This document shows, in pieces, positions 17,344 through 25,505 of a stretch of 64,000 nt of DNA; within the stretch, counting starts at the first letter, position 1; each line of letters opens with the position of its first letter. The position numbers were made by a program, and so were the translations under genes. The notes under the pieces were generated by a model. It was not told the DNA's origin and did not search any database. It was given only the letters and a program-made list of their open reading frames with translations. The stretch is from Thiopseudomonas acetoxidans (GTDB lineage: Bacteria; Pseudomonadota; Gammaproteobacteria; Pseudomonadales; Pseudomonadaceae), in NCBI RefSeq assembly GCF_030362935.1, contig NZ_JAUCDY010000002.1, positions 124,001 through 188,000 of the forward strand, given 5' to 3'.

Positions 17344-17743
17344 CCAACATCAACTCATCAGCAAACACTGCTTCAATCGAAACATTGTGCTGCTGTTGAA
17401 TACTGGCCTCATTACGCTCCAGCTGCAGAAAAAATCCTTGTTCGGCTAGGCGCCATTGCAAGACCTGCTGCGCAGAGAAAACCGGCTCTTCGCATTTAAG
17501 GGTGTAGAAAAAATCTGACCGGCTGTAAAAAATGTCGGGGAACTTGGAAAATGTAAGCTCCCACAGGAGCTGTGCCAAGCGAACGGCTGCGTGTAAACTG
17601 CTTTGCTACGCGAAGCATGAATCAACTGATAAAACTGAAATTGTTTTTAATCAATTTCTAACAAAATCACTGTTTTTTGTATTGCAAAGCATCGTCATCA
17701 CTTGCAAAGATAGTAATAAATTACTTTCTTTTTAGGCTTAGTT
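17344..17743. other. 400-base gap between the traG remnant and the TetR gene
   Basis: A minus-strand frame at 17315-17578 (87 residues, ending LMLGEAEPRAWQ) crosses into the traG remnant in another frame. I do not recognise it, and it may be the debris of a second broken gene. AGCTCC-CACA-GGAGCT at 17556-17571 is a small palindrome resembling the sequence beside the REP-like repeats near 31800. From about 17620 the DNA becomes very AT-rich and should hold the promoter of the TetR operon; the operator-like inverted repeat at 17706-17731 is listed separately. Confidence 0.5.
17706..17731. promoter_or_regulatory. Operator-like inverted repeat before the TetR gene
   Basis: AAAGATAGTAA (17706-17716) and TTACTTTCTTT (17721-17731) are reverse complements at 10 of 11 positions around TAAA. 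The element ends 12 bases before the TetR ATG. Position and symmetry are what is expected of an autoregulatory TetR-family operator. Confidence 0.55.
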
Positions 17744-18349
17744 ATGCAACCAGCAAGCAAATACCTGCCCGCCGATGAGCGCCGTGCCGTTACTGTCGAG
17801 GCGGTTATCGAGCTGGCCGCGCAACAAAACCCAAGCGAGATCACCACAGCCGCCATTGCTAAGCACATGAGCGTCACCCAAGGCTCATTGTTTCGGCACT
17901 TTGCTAACAAAGATGCCATTTTAGAGTCGGTCATGAGTTGGGTTGCCAAGCGCTTAATGGCGCGTGTTGATAAAGCCATGCAAGGTCAAACAACAGCATT
18001 AGCCGCATTACAAGCGACATTTATGACGCACATTCAGTTTATTAGTGAGCATCCCGGCGTGCCGCGTTTGCTGTTTAGCGAGTTACAACGCAAGGAAAAT
18101 ACGGCAGCCAAAAAACTCGTCACCACCTTGCTCAGCCAATACCAACAGCGCCTAGAGCAGACGCTAGAGCTTGGCAAACAAGAGCGTGAATTTTATGCGC
18201 AGCTTGATGTTGAGGCGGCGGCATTATTATTTATTGGCAATATTCAGGGCCTGGTTGTGCAAAGCATTTTGCTGGGTAGCAACCGCACTATTAAACAGGC
18301 TGCTGCAGACAGCTTTGTGCTGTATCAGCGCGCCATTGAGGCTCGTTAA
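17744..18349 (+). CDS. TetR-family transcriptional regulator of the adjacent ABC exporter
   Basis: 201 residues. The N-terminal helix-turn-helix domain (about 12-62) includes VIELAAQQNPSEITTAAIAKHMSVTQGSLFRHFANKDAILESVM. The rest is a helical ligand-binding/dimerisation domain. It is the first gene of what looks like a four-gene operon: the membrane fusion gene begins 2 bases after its stop. By analogy it represses the operon until an exported compound binds. A near-perfect inverted repeat directly upstream is its likely operator. Confidence 0.9.
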   Translation: MQPASKYLPADERRAVTVEAVIELAAQQNPSEITTAAIAKHMSVTQGSLFRHFANKDAILESVMSWVAKRLMARVDKAMQGQTTALAALQATFMTHIQFISEHPGVPRLLFSELQRKENTAAKKLVTTLLSQYQQRLEQTLELGKQEREFYAQLDVEAAALLFIGNIQGLVVQSILLGSNRTIKQAAADSFVLYQRAIEAR

Positions 18350-18351
18350 TC

Positions 18352-19500
18352 ATGCCCGCTTTTTTTAAACAAAAAAAACTGCTCGCGGTATTCGTCACCG
18401 TCATTGTGCTTACCGCTGCTTTTATCTGGGTATTGCTCAGTTCTGGCCCTCTGGCGAAAGTGAAAATCGTCGTTACTGAGGTACAGGAGCAAAATCTGCA
18501 ACCCGCTTTGTTCGGTATAGGTACTGTCGCTGCACGCCACACTTACCGTGTCGCCAGTAACACCCTAGGCCGCGCTACTACGCTTAATGCTGATGTTGGT
18601 GATCGTGTGGCCGCAGGAGATATTTTAGGTGTTATCGATGTGGTTGATCTTGATGAGAAAATCAATGCGCAAGCGGCTCTGCTACAGCGAAGTCAAGCAC
18701 AGCTGACTGAAGCGCAAGCCCATCTGGATTACACTCAAAAACAGGCGCAACGCTATAACAAATTGCTGCCTTCGCGCTCTATCAGCGAGGAAATAGCGGC
18801 TGCCAAACAGCATGAATGGACGCGTGCACGCAGCCAAGCACACAGCGCTGCCAGCGACTTAGCGCGCGCACAGGCTGAATTATTAGCCCTAGAAGCAGTA
18901 CGCGAAGATCGCTTACTGCGCGCACCTGTCTCAGGTTTGATTATCGCTCGTCATGTTGACCCGGGCGACACTGTGCTGGCAGGGCAAACCGTCTTTGAGC
19001 TAATCGACCCCCAGCAGCTTTGGATTGATGTGCGCTTTGATCAAGCCGGCTCCATGGGTTTGGCAGAGCAGCAGTTTGCACAGATTATTTTACGCTCGCA
19101 AGAGTTACATCCTCACTCAGGCTATGTCGCACGCTTAGAGTGGCTGGCCGATACGGTCACTGAAGAGCGGCGCGCTAAGGTGATGTTTCAGCAACAACCC
19201 GATCCTTCTCCGAGTATTGGCGAGCTTGCGGAAGTAACGGTGCAACTACCCCAGCTCGCCAAAACTCCAGTGGTTATTAACGCTGCTATTATTCGCCAGG
19301 ATGGGCAACTGGGCGTGTGGCGCATTGAAAATCAGCAGCTTGTATTTCAGCCCGTCACCTTGGGTCGTAGCGACTTAGCTGGCAATGTGCAGATTCTCTC
19401 TGGGCTCAGCGCCGGTCAGCAGGTTGTGCTCTATAGCAGCAAACCTTTGCGCGCAAACAGTCGTATCAAGCCCGTTCAGCAACTGACCGAAACACCATGA
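18352..19500 (+). CDS. HlyD/DevB-type periplasmic adaptor (membrane fusion) subunit
   Basis: 382 residues with an N-terminal membrane anchor (about 10-28), a split lipoyl domain (LNADVGDRVAAGDILGVIDVV and APVSGLIIARHVDPGDTVLAGQTVFELI), a coiled hairpin of Gln/Ala-rich heptads between them (about 105-180), and a C-terminal beta-barrel/proximal domain. Such adaptors link an inner-membrane ABC transporter to an outer-membrane TolC-type channel, which is not encoded here. Its stop overlaps the permease start by four bases (ATGA). Confidence 0.88.
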   Translation: MPAFFKQKKLLAVFVTVIVLTAAFIWVLLSSGPLAKVKIVVTEVQEQNLQPALFGIGTVAARHTYRVASNTLGRATTLNADVGDRVAAGDILGVIDVVDLDEKINAQAALLQRSQAQLTEAQAHLDYTQKQAQRYNKLLPSRSISEEIAAAKQHEWTRARSQAHSAASDLARAQAELLALEAVREDRLLRAPVSGLIIARHVDPGDTVLAGQTVFELIDPQQLWIDVRFDQAGSMGLAEQQFAQIILRSQELHPHSGYVARLEWLADTVTEERRAKVMFQQQPDPSPSIGELAEVTVQLPQLAKTPVVINAAIIRQDGQLGVWRIENQQLVFQPVTLGRSDLAGNVQILSGLSAGQQVVLYSSKPLRANSRIKPVQQLTETP

Positions 19501-20699
19501 TTAGCCTTGCCGGACGCGACATTCTGCATGCTTGGGGCAAGTTTGTGTTCACCGGCGTGGGTTTAGGCTTGTTGATTGGTGTCACTCTGACCATGGCTGG
19601 TGTCTATCGCGGCATGGTCGATGACGCACAAGTGCTGCTGGATAACAGCTCCGCTGATTTATGGGTCGTACAAAAAGACACCCTTGGCCCCTACGCAGAG
19701 CCCTCTAGCTTGCCTGACGATACGTGGCGCGCAGTAGTCAATATTCCCGGTGTCGCCAGCGCCACCAATGTCACCTACTTAACCATGCAGGTTGCCCATG
19801 CTGGCAGTGACACCCGCGCCTTGGTTACAGGTATTGCCAACACTGGTCCTGGCTCGGCAGGCTGGCCACTGACGTTATTAGCCGGACGACAAGTTAGCAA
19901 AAACCATTATGAGGCCGTGGCTGATATTGCCAGTGGTTTTAAACTGGGTGAGCACATTCAAATCCGCCGTAACACCTATCTTATCGTTGGTTTAACCCGA
20001 CGCATGGTGTCATCCAGCGGCGATCCCATGATCTTTATTCCCTTGCAGGATGCGCAACAAGCGCAGTTCCTGAAAAGCAATGATGCCATCGTGCAAAATC
20101 GCCGCCGCATCAAACAAAATCCAGTGCTTAATAACCCGCGCAACCCTGAGGTGCTGGATGCTGTGCTGGAACTGCAGGAAAGCAACACCCAAGTCAACGC
20201 CGTGCTGGTACAGCTCAACGCGCAGGCTGAACCTAAGCAGGTCGTGCAAGACATACGCCGCTGGTTACGCTTGCAAGTCTACGACCGCGAACAAATGGAA
20301 GACATTTTAGTCGGCAAGCTGATCGCGACTTCAGCACGACAAATCCTGATGTTTTTAGTGATCTTGGCGCTGGTCAGCGCGGCCATTGTTGCCTTTATCA
20401 TTTACACCCTGACCATGGGTAAAATTCGTGAAATTGCCGTACTAAAGCTGATTGGCACACAAAACATCACCATCGTATCAATGATTATCCAACAAGCTTT
20501 GGCCTTAGGCGTGATCGGTTTTGTAGTCGGCAAAATCTCTGCCACCGTATGGGCACCTTTCTTTCCTAAATACGTGCTGTTAATCACTCAAGATACAGTG
20601 ACGGGATTAATCGCGGTGCTGTGTATGTGTGTATTGGCGAGTTTTGTCGCGATTTATGCAGCACTGCGTGTCGATCCAGCCGATGCGGTGGGAGGCTAA
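19497..20699 (+). CDS. FtsX/DevC-type ABC transporter permease
   Basis: 400 residues with the MacB/FtsX layout: one helix near the N-terminus (FVFTGVGLGLLIGVTLTMAGVY), a large periplasmic domain (about 45-275), then three C-terminal helices (ILMFLVILALVSAAIVAFIIYTL, IIQQALALGVIGFVVGKI, GLIAVLCMCVLASFVAIYAAL). KIREIAVLKLIGTQN is the cytoplasmic coupling loop. The single-permease length and pairing with a DevB-like adaptor and a DevA-like ATPase match DevBCA-type exporters. The substrate is unknown. Confidence 0.88.
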   Translation: MISLAGRDILHAWGKFVFTGVGLGLLIGVTLTMAGVYRGMVDDAQVLLDNSSADLWVVQKDTLGPYAEPSSLPDDTWRAVVNIPGVASATNVTYLTMQVAHAGSDTRALVTGIANTGPGSAGWPLTLLAGRQVSKNHYEAVADIASGFKLGEHIQIRRNTYLIVGLTRRMVSSSGDPMIFIPLQDAQQAQFLKSNDAIVQNRRRIKQNPVLNNPRNPEVLDAVLELQESNTQVNAVLVQLNAQAEPKQVVQDIRRWLRLQVYDREQMEDILVGKLIATSARQILMFLVILALVSAAIVAFIIYTLTMGKIREIAVLKLIGTQNITIVSMIIQQALALGVIGFVVGKISATVWAPFFPKYVLLITQDTVTGLIAVLCMCVLASFVAIYAALRVDPADAVGG

Positions 20700-20703
20700 C
20701 ACT

Positions 20704-21423
20704 ATGCAGCAGTATGGCATTCAAATTTCAGGGTTGAGCAAGACCTTTGGCCGCGGCGACACCGCTGTTCATGCTCTGAAGCAGATCAATATGCAAATAG
20801 CGCCAGGTGAAGTGGTCGGTCTGATCGGCCCGTCCGGCTCAGGCAAAAGCACGCTACTCAAGTGCCTTGGTGCAATCATCGAACCCAGTGCTGGGCAAAT
20901 GCATATTGGCGATCAACTGATTTATGACAATGCGTGGAAAATCTCTGATTTGCGCGCATTACGCCGCGATAAGATTGGTTTTGTCTTCCAATCACCCTAC
21001 TTAATTCCTTTTTTAACCACGCTGGATAACGTGGCGCTACTGCCCATGTTGGCCGGAAAAAACAACAAGGAAGCGCGCCAGTTAGCATTAGATTTATTGA
21101 CTGTATTGCAAGTAGAGCATCGCGCTCATGCGCTGCCATCACGCCTATCTGGGGGCGAGCAGCAACGTATTGCGATTGCCCGCGGCCTCATCAACCGCCC
21201 GCCGGTAATCTTAGCTGACGAGCCTACCGCGGCGCTGGATAGCGTGCGCGCCCTAACCGTTATTAAGACGCTTAACGAGATAGCGCGTGACTATAAAACC
21301 GCGGTGATTGTGGTGACGCACGATGACAAGATCATTCCCACCTTTAAGCGTTTGTACCATATACGCGACGGTGTGACTTATGAGGAGCAAGGTGAAGGAA
21401 GGTCTTTTTTAGAAAAAACCTGA
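20704..21423 (+). CDS. ABC transporter ATP-binding subunit (DevA/LolD/MacB type)
   Basis: 239 residues from the ATG at 20704, four bases after the permease stop. The frame extends back to 20629 inside the permease gene. The ATPase has Walker A GPSGSGKST, Q-loop VFQSPYLIPFLTTLDNV, signature LSGGEQQRIAIARGL, Walker B VILADEPTAALD and the H-loop in VIVVTHDDKI. It powers the FtsX-type permease and completes the TetR-DevB-DevC-DevA operon. Confidence 0.92.
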   Translation: MQQYGIQISGLSKTFGRGDTAVHALKQINMQIAPGEVVGLIGPSGSGKSTLLKCLGAIIEPSAGQMHIGDQLIYDNAWKISDLRALRRDKIGFVFQSPYLIPFLTTLDNVALLPMLAGKNNKEARQLALDLLTVLQVEHRAHALPSRLSGGEQQRIAIARGLINRPPVILADEPTAALDSVRALTVIKTLNEIARDYKTAVIVVTHDDKIIPTFKRLYHIRDGVTYEEQGEGRSFLEKT

Positions 21424-21452
21424 GCGCACACTTAAGGATAGAAAAGGTACGC

Positions 21453-23096
21453 TTAGGGCTGTTCGGCTATAGCAACCTGATTACGACCCTTGTGTTTGGC
21501 CACATACAAAGCTTGATCAGCCAAGTTGGCTAACTTCATTGCATCTAAGCCTTCAGCAAATTGTGCGACCCCCGCACTAAACGCACAGCTTAGATCCTGC
21601 GGCTGCGCTGGGTAGCTAATTTCAGAAAACCTTTGCCTGATTTCATCCACCACTTTCGCCGCATTTTCTGCATTGGTGTTGGGCAGCACCAGCGCAAACT
21701 CTTCGCCGCCATAACGTCCAATATGATCGGTTTTACGTAGGCGTTGCTTCAGATAAAGCGCCAAACTTTTAATCACCTTATCACCCATTGGGTGGCCGTA
21801 GGTGTCGTTAACCTTTTTAAAGTGGTCAATATCCAGCATGACAAAACTTAACGGTTGTCCATTTTTTAGCGCGCGAGCGCAGGCATCATCCAGCAATTGC
21901 AAAATATGTGTATGGCTGTAGAGCCCAGTTAGACTGTCACGCACCATTCTGGCTTTAAGATTGCGCGCGCGTATGGCTCTGTTTCTTACGGTGGCGATCA
22001 AATGATGCGGCATAACGGGCTTGGTTAAAAAATCGTCAGCACCCTGACTCATGGCATTAAGCTGTTTGCCTAAGTCTTCTTCACCCGACAAATAAATGAT
22101 GGGCATACCCACAAAACGCTCACTCTGACGAATAACCTTAGCCAGCTCAGGGCCAGAGCATTGCGGCATATACATGTCTAGAATGATCAGGTCGGGAGCA
22201 AACTCCATCATTTGCGCTAACGCCAACGTAGGGTCATTCACAGAACGGGTAATAATCGCTGCACCATTTAGGGTGCGTTCGGTAAAGGTAGACTGCGCTT
22301 TCGAGTCATCGACAACTAGCACGCGATACGGATCAAAATGGCTGGTGCGAGAAAAACTTTCCACCAATTCCAAAAGTTCAGAAATTTCCAGCTCGCCGAC
22401 AATGAATCCTTCGCCACCGGCACGCACAGCCGCCAAACGCACCAAGGCATCGGCATCATGCTGGCTGTAGAATAAAATTGGAATCGCTACTTCGGGATCG
22501 TTCTGAATGCTTTGCGCGAGTGTTAACCCCTGCTCAGGTCCGAAAAAATCAACGTCCAAAATTATAACCGGGGGACGGCGCTCGTTAACTGCTTGCTTAA
22601 ACGCCTGCGCGTCAGAGAAAGTTTCAGACTGTACACCAAAAAAATTTAACTGTGTCGATAAGTGCTGCGCCTGAGTGAGGCTAGATAAGGCTATGTACAA
22701 GGGCCGACGCAAAATTGGCACCACAAACCCTGCAGCGTTTTGATCGTCCTGACGCAGCCCAGTTTGCGTGAGCGCTTGCATCAAGGCTGTCATTTCCTCA
22801 ATACGCTCAGTCGTCAGGCGGCCACGTTGTTCGTTAATTTTGCCTAAACAGCTAAGCAGATCAGCGGCAATATTGGCGTGGGCTTGCTGTTCAAAGCGTT
22901 CTGCGTATTTTTGCAAACGCTCAGCTGCTGCCAACATGGTTTCAGCCTCTTGCTTGGTCCATTCCTGGGTTTGTGCTTTTTGCCACACTTCCAAAATGAT
23001 ACGTGCTTCATTAATAACCCGAACAGCAAAATGCTGCTTAATACGCTCAGCGTTATCGGTTTGCACTTCAGTCATTATAGTGTCCTGCTCCTGCAC
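21453..23096 (-). CDS. Dual-receiver response regulator diguanylate cyclase
   Basis: 547 residues: a helical N-terminus (1-120), two receiver domains (about 130-245 and 255-375) and GGDEF (about 385-545). REC2 is complete (VLVVDDSKAQ, LDMYMP, YLSGEED, FLTKP). REC1 keeps ILDVD but lacks the acidic pair on its first strand and the conserved lysine, so it is probably a pseudo-receiver. The cyclase has GGEEF preceded by RKTD five residues upstream, the RxxD inhibitory site. Thus c-di-GMP output should rise on phosphorylation and be product-inhibited. No kinase is adjacent. A second start at residue 8 is possible. Confidence 0.92.
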   Translation of the reverse strand: MQEQDTIMTEVQTDNAERIKQHFAVRVINEARIILEVWQKAQTQEWTKQEAETMLAAAERLQKYAERFEQQAHANIAADLLSCLGKINEQRGRLTTERIEEMTALMQALTQTGLRQDDQNAAGFVVPILRRPLYIALSSLTQAQHLSTQLNFFGVQSETFSDAQAFKQAVNERRPPVIILDVDFFGPEQGLTLAQSIQNDPEVAIPILFYSQHDADALVRLAAVRAGGEGFIVGELEISELLELVESFSRTSHFDPYRVLVVDDSKAQSTFTERTLNGAAIITRSVNDPTLALAQMMEFAPDLIILDMYMPQCSGPELAKVIRQSERFVGMPIIYLSGEEDLGKQLNAMSQGADDFLTKPVMPHHLIATVRNRAIRARNLKARMVRDSLTGLYSHTHILQLLDDACARALKNGQPLSFVMLDIDHFKKVNDTYGHPMGDKVIKSLALYLKQRLRKTDHIGRYGGEEFALVLPNTNAENAAKVVDEIRQRFSEISYPAQPQDLSCAFSAGVAQFAEGLDAMKLANLADQALYVAKHKGRNQVAIAEQP

Positions 23097-23211
23097 ACTC
23101 CTTGCTCACTGGGCTCGTCTCACTGACGCCCTTGGCTTGATTGTGCTTAATTTATCTTGGCAGGAATGCTAGCACGTATTAACGCTGTATTCTGCTCAAA
23201 CAATCTCATTT

Positions 23212-23236
23212 CACCCTCACTTAACACATGAGGGTG
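23212..23236 (-). terminator. Possible transcript-end hairpin after ycgN
   Basis: CACCCTCA (23212-23219) and TGAGGGTG (23229-23236) pair perfectly around nine bases, 9 bases past the ycgN stop on the minus strand. There is no clear T tract, so termination is uncertain. Confidence 0.45.
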
Positions 23237-23244
23237 TTGTGTTA

Positions 23245-23691
23245 TCAAGCACGAAAAATGAGGTTTTTCTCCCAGTCTTCTTCAGCCACATCCAGCTCGC
23301 TGAGCATATTATCAAGCTGTGAAATTCCAGCCGCATGCACGGCATTCACATCACCACATACTAAATGATGCCAAGCAGGCAAAGGCTTTTTTTCGTGTAA
23401 TAAGCGGTAAGCGCAGGTTTTGGGTAGCCATGTCAGCGCGGCAAGATTGTCAGGTGTTAAAGCAATACACTCAGGAACAATGTTCTGACGATTACTGTAG
23501 TCGCTACAGCGCGCTGTGCCTAAGTCTAATAATTTGCATGCAATTCGGGTGTAGTAAAGACTACCATCATCCTGATCTTCTAGCTTTTGCAAGCAGCACA
23601 GCCCACACCCATCGCAGAGGGAATCCCATTCTTCGGACGTCATTTGCGCCAGTGTTTTATATTGCCAGAAGGGTTTTACTATGGCAGCCAT
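23245..23691 (-). CDS. YcgN family cysteine-cluster protein (UPF0260)
   Basis: 148 residues with the family hallmark CDGCGLCC (about residues 27-34) and further cysteines at CKLLD, CSDY, CIAL, CAYR and CGD, a typical zinc/iron-cluster-binding pattern. Also present are LGTARCSDYSNRQNIVPECIALTPDNLAALTWLPKTCAYRLL and the WHHLVCGD motif. The exact reaction is unknown. The upstream gene on the same strand is the small periplasmic protein that commonly accompanies it in Pseudomonas, with no intergenic bases between them. Confidence 0.9.
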   Translation of the reverse strand: MAAIVKPFWQYKTLAQMTSEEWDSLCDGCGLCCLQKLEDQDDGSLYYTRIACKLLDLGTARCSDYSNRQNIVPECIALTPDNLAALTWLPKTCAYRLLHEKKPLPAWHHLVCGDVNAVHAAGISQLDNMLSELDVAEEDWEKNLIFRA

Positions 23692-24030
23692 CTAGTTTCC
23701 TTGCTTAACAGCGCGGCAAGTAACTTGCACACGCATACGAATAATTTGATTACTGAAGCTGGCTGTCAGATTGACTCTTTCTTGAACAGCCACGCGCGCT
23801 TTACGCAGACGTGGCGCTTGTGGGCCACCCTTAAAGCGTACGCTGCATTGCGCCTCTTGTTCACCATAATTATACAGGCTCACGGCTGCTAAGTTATCAC
23901 CCAAATCCATGGTTTCTATGGATATATGCAGGCCGTTAAGCTGTTCTTTCACTTCAAAAGGAAAAGCCATCACCACTGATGACAGTAAAGCAGCAACCAA
24001 AAATAATGTTATTTTACTTAAATAATGCAC
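23692..24030 (-). CDS. Conserved small periplasmic protein next to ycgN
   Basis: 112 residues with a clear signal peptide (LFLVAALLSSVVMAFPF). The mature part has two cysteines (AQCSVRF and VTCRAVK) that could form a disulfide, and a beta-rich pattern. Pseudomonas genomes carry a similar protein at this site; it is sometimes mislabelled 3-phosphoglycerate kinase, which the sequence does not support. Its stop abuts the ycgN start, and the diguanylate cyclase gene ends 4 bases upstream of its start region, so the three may be co-transcribed. Function unknown. Confidence 0.75.
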   Translation of the reverse strand: MHYLSKITLFLVAALLSSVVMAFPFEVKEQLNGLHISIETMDLGDNLAAVSLYNYGEQEAQCSVRFKGGPQAPRLRKARVAVQERVNLTASFSNQIIRMRVQVTCRAVKQGN

Positions 24031-24034
24031 GCAC

Positions 24035-25189
24035 TTAACTCACTGTAATAATACGATTACGGCCCTGCTCTTTCGCTTCATACATGCGCTGATCAGCCAG
24101 TTCTAGCAGATCCTGCACGGAAAACAGGTTATCGTGTTGACGCTCAGCAAGGCCAATGCTGGCGGTAAGTGGATTACCGTCCGGTCGCACACCAAAGCCT
24201 TTTTCTTGCAGGCGTTTGAGCATAACTTTGGCATCAGCCAAGCTGGTATCGGGCATCAATAATAAAAACTCTTCTCCACCCCAACGCAATAACACATCTG
24301 TAGCGCGTTTACTGTCTGCAATAAATTTCGCAAAGTTACGCAACACCTGATCGCCCGCCTCATGCCCATAGTTGTCGTTGATCTGCTTAAAGTGGTCCAA
24401 ATCAAAAAACGCCATCGACAACGAGCAACCACGTCTACTGGAGCGACTCCAAAAGAAGCCTAACAGTTCTTCACCACTGCCACGGGTAATGGCGCCCGTT
24501 AAGGGATCACGCATAACCTGACGAACCAAAGCGATCATAAAGGCTAACTGACTAAGACTGGCTAACGCTACCACGGCAGAAATTAAAATCAACAACCAAA
24601 AACCACCCATAAAAGATGGCCAATTGAGCGTGCTCCAATTCATCACACCCACCAAGCCTTGCGCAAAAATAATAACCGCAGACACCAAGGCATTTTCTTT
24701 AAGTGTTAAGGGGAATAAAGCTAGGCCTGCCATCAACACGAAAGGTAAAAATGCATAGCCGGTTGCCAGTGAGGCGGAAATATTATCTAGCGATTGATCA
24801 GAGATGAGCAGGTGCGAGGCGATGTAAAACACGGTGGGCACCGTAAACAAGAGCGCCATAGAGCGGTAGGCATCTAACAGCCGCCCCGGCGCTTGATACG
24901 CAAAAAACAAACCAAAAAAAGCCACGCTGGCTAACACACGAATGATGGCTAGATAAATCCAGAGCGGTGAATCAAAAACGATAAAATCGATCACGCTCCA
25001 CAGCGGCGTAAGCACTGCAAATAAGAACGCAAATAGACGCACACGATTAACGATCATTGTCGCGCGACGGCGGTTTAACAACAGAGAGTGGTTACGCGAG
25101 CTTAATAGGTACCACAGCTCTCGCAATTCCAGCTCAGGCGGCAGCAACGAGGTTAACCTTTTAGAAAGCTTAGCTAAAAATCTTGGCAT
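24035..25189 (-). CDS. Integral membrane diguanylate cyclase
   Basis: 384 residues. About six membrane helices occupy residues 48-215, with no recognised named sensor domain. The GGDEF domain (about 225-384) has the start RDPLTGAITRGSGEELL, FFDLDHFKQINDNYGHEAGDQVL and an intact RWGGEEF. RATD five residues before GGEEF is an RxxD inhibitory site. It is therefore expected to be an active, product-inhibited cyclase sensing a membrane or hydrophobic cue. It is the most upstream gene of the ycgN cluster. Confidence 0.9.
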   Translation of the reverse strand: MPRFLAKLSKRLTSLLPPELELRELWYLLSSRNHSLLLNRRRATMIVNRVRLFAFLFAVLTPLWSVIDFIVFDSPLWIYLAIIRVLASVAFFGLFFAYQAPGRLLDAYRSMALLFTVPTVFYIASHLLISDQSLDNISASLATGYAFLPFVLMAGLALFPLTLKENALVSAVIIFAQGLVGVMNWSTLNWPSFMGGFWLLILISAVVALASLSQLAFMIALVRQVMRDPLTGAITRGSGEELLGFFWSRSSRRGCSLSMAFFDLDHFKQINDNYGHEAGDQVLRNFAKFIADSKRATDVLLRWGGEEFLLLMPDTSLADAKVMLKRLQEKGFGVRPDGNPLTASIGLAERQHDNLFSVQDLLELADQRMYEAKEQGRNRIITVS

Positions 25190-25505
25190 TGTATGACTAC
25201 TTTTAATTTAAATCGTATTCAGAACACAAGAGTGAACAAAAGAAGCACTCAGCATTGAGATTTGTTGAGAACTTCCTTAACTGTAACCGCCTGCAGGAAT
25301 ATTAAGGAAACACTAAATAGTTACCTGTGTTGTCAGCGCGCTGTTCAGCGCTTCCTTAAATGCAAAAAAAATAATATACCCTGCATAGATACAGTTGCAC
25401 ATCATGTCATTGGGTTTGCAGTCTGCGCTTAACCCACTGTTGAATTCTTTATTTAGATCAATTAACTCGCAGTCACTAGCCGTCCTTGGCGACTAAAGTT
25501 CTACT
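25190..25505. other. 316-base gap upstream of the membrane cyclase gene
   Basis: No gene is visible. CTTCCTTAA appears at about 25271 and 25351, and its complement TTAAGGAA at about 25302, three related words within 100 bases. GCGCGCTGTTCAGCGC is a small imperfect palindrome near 25338. These may belong to the promoter of the minus-strand cyclase gene; no sigma-70 match is convincing. The right end holds the 3' side of sbp, with no strong terminator. Confidence 0.35.

Noticed and set aside
17315..17578. Minus-strand frame of 87 residues overlapping the traG remnant
   Set aside because: Could be the debris of a real gene, but I recognise nothing in it and it overlaps the traG frame; described only as part of the gap.
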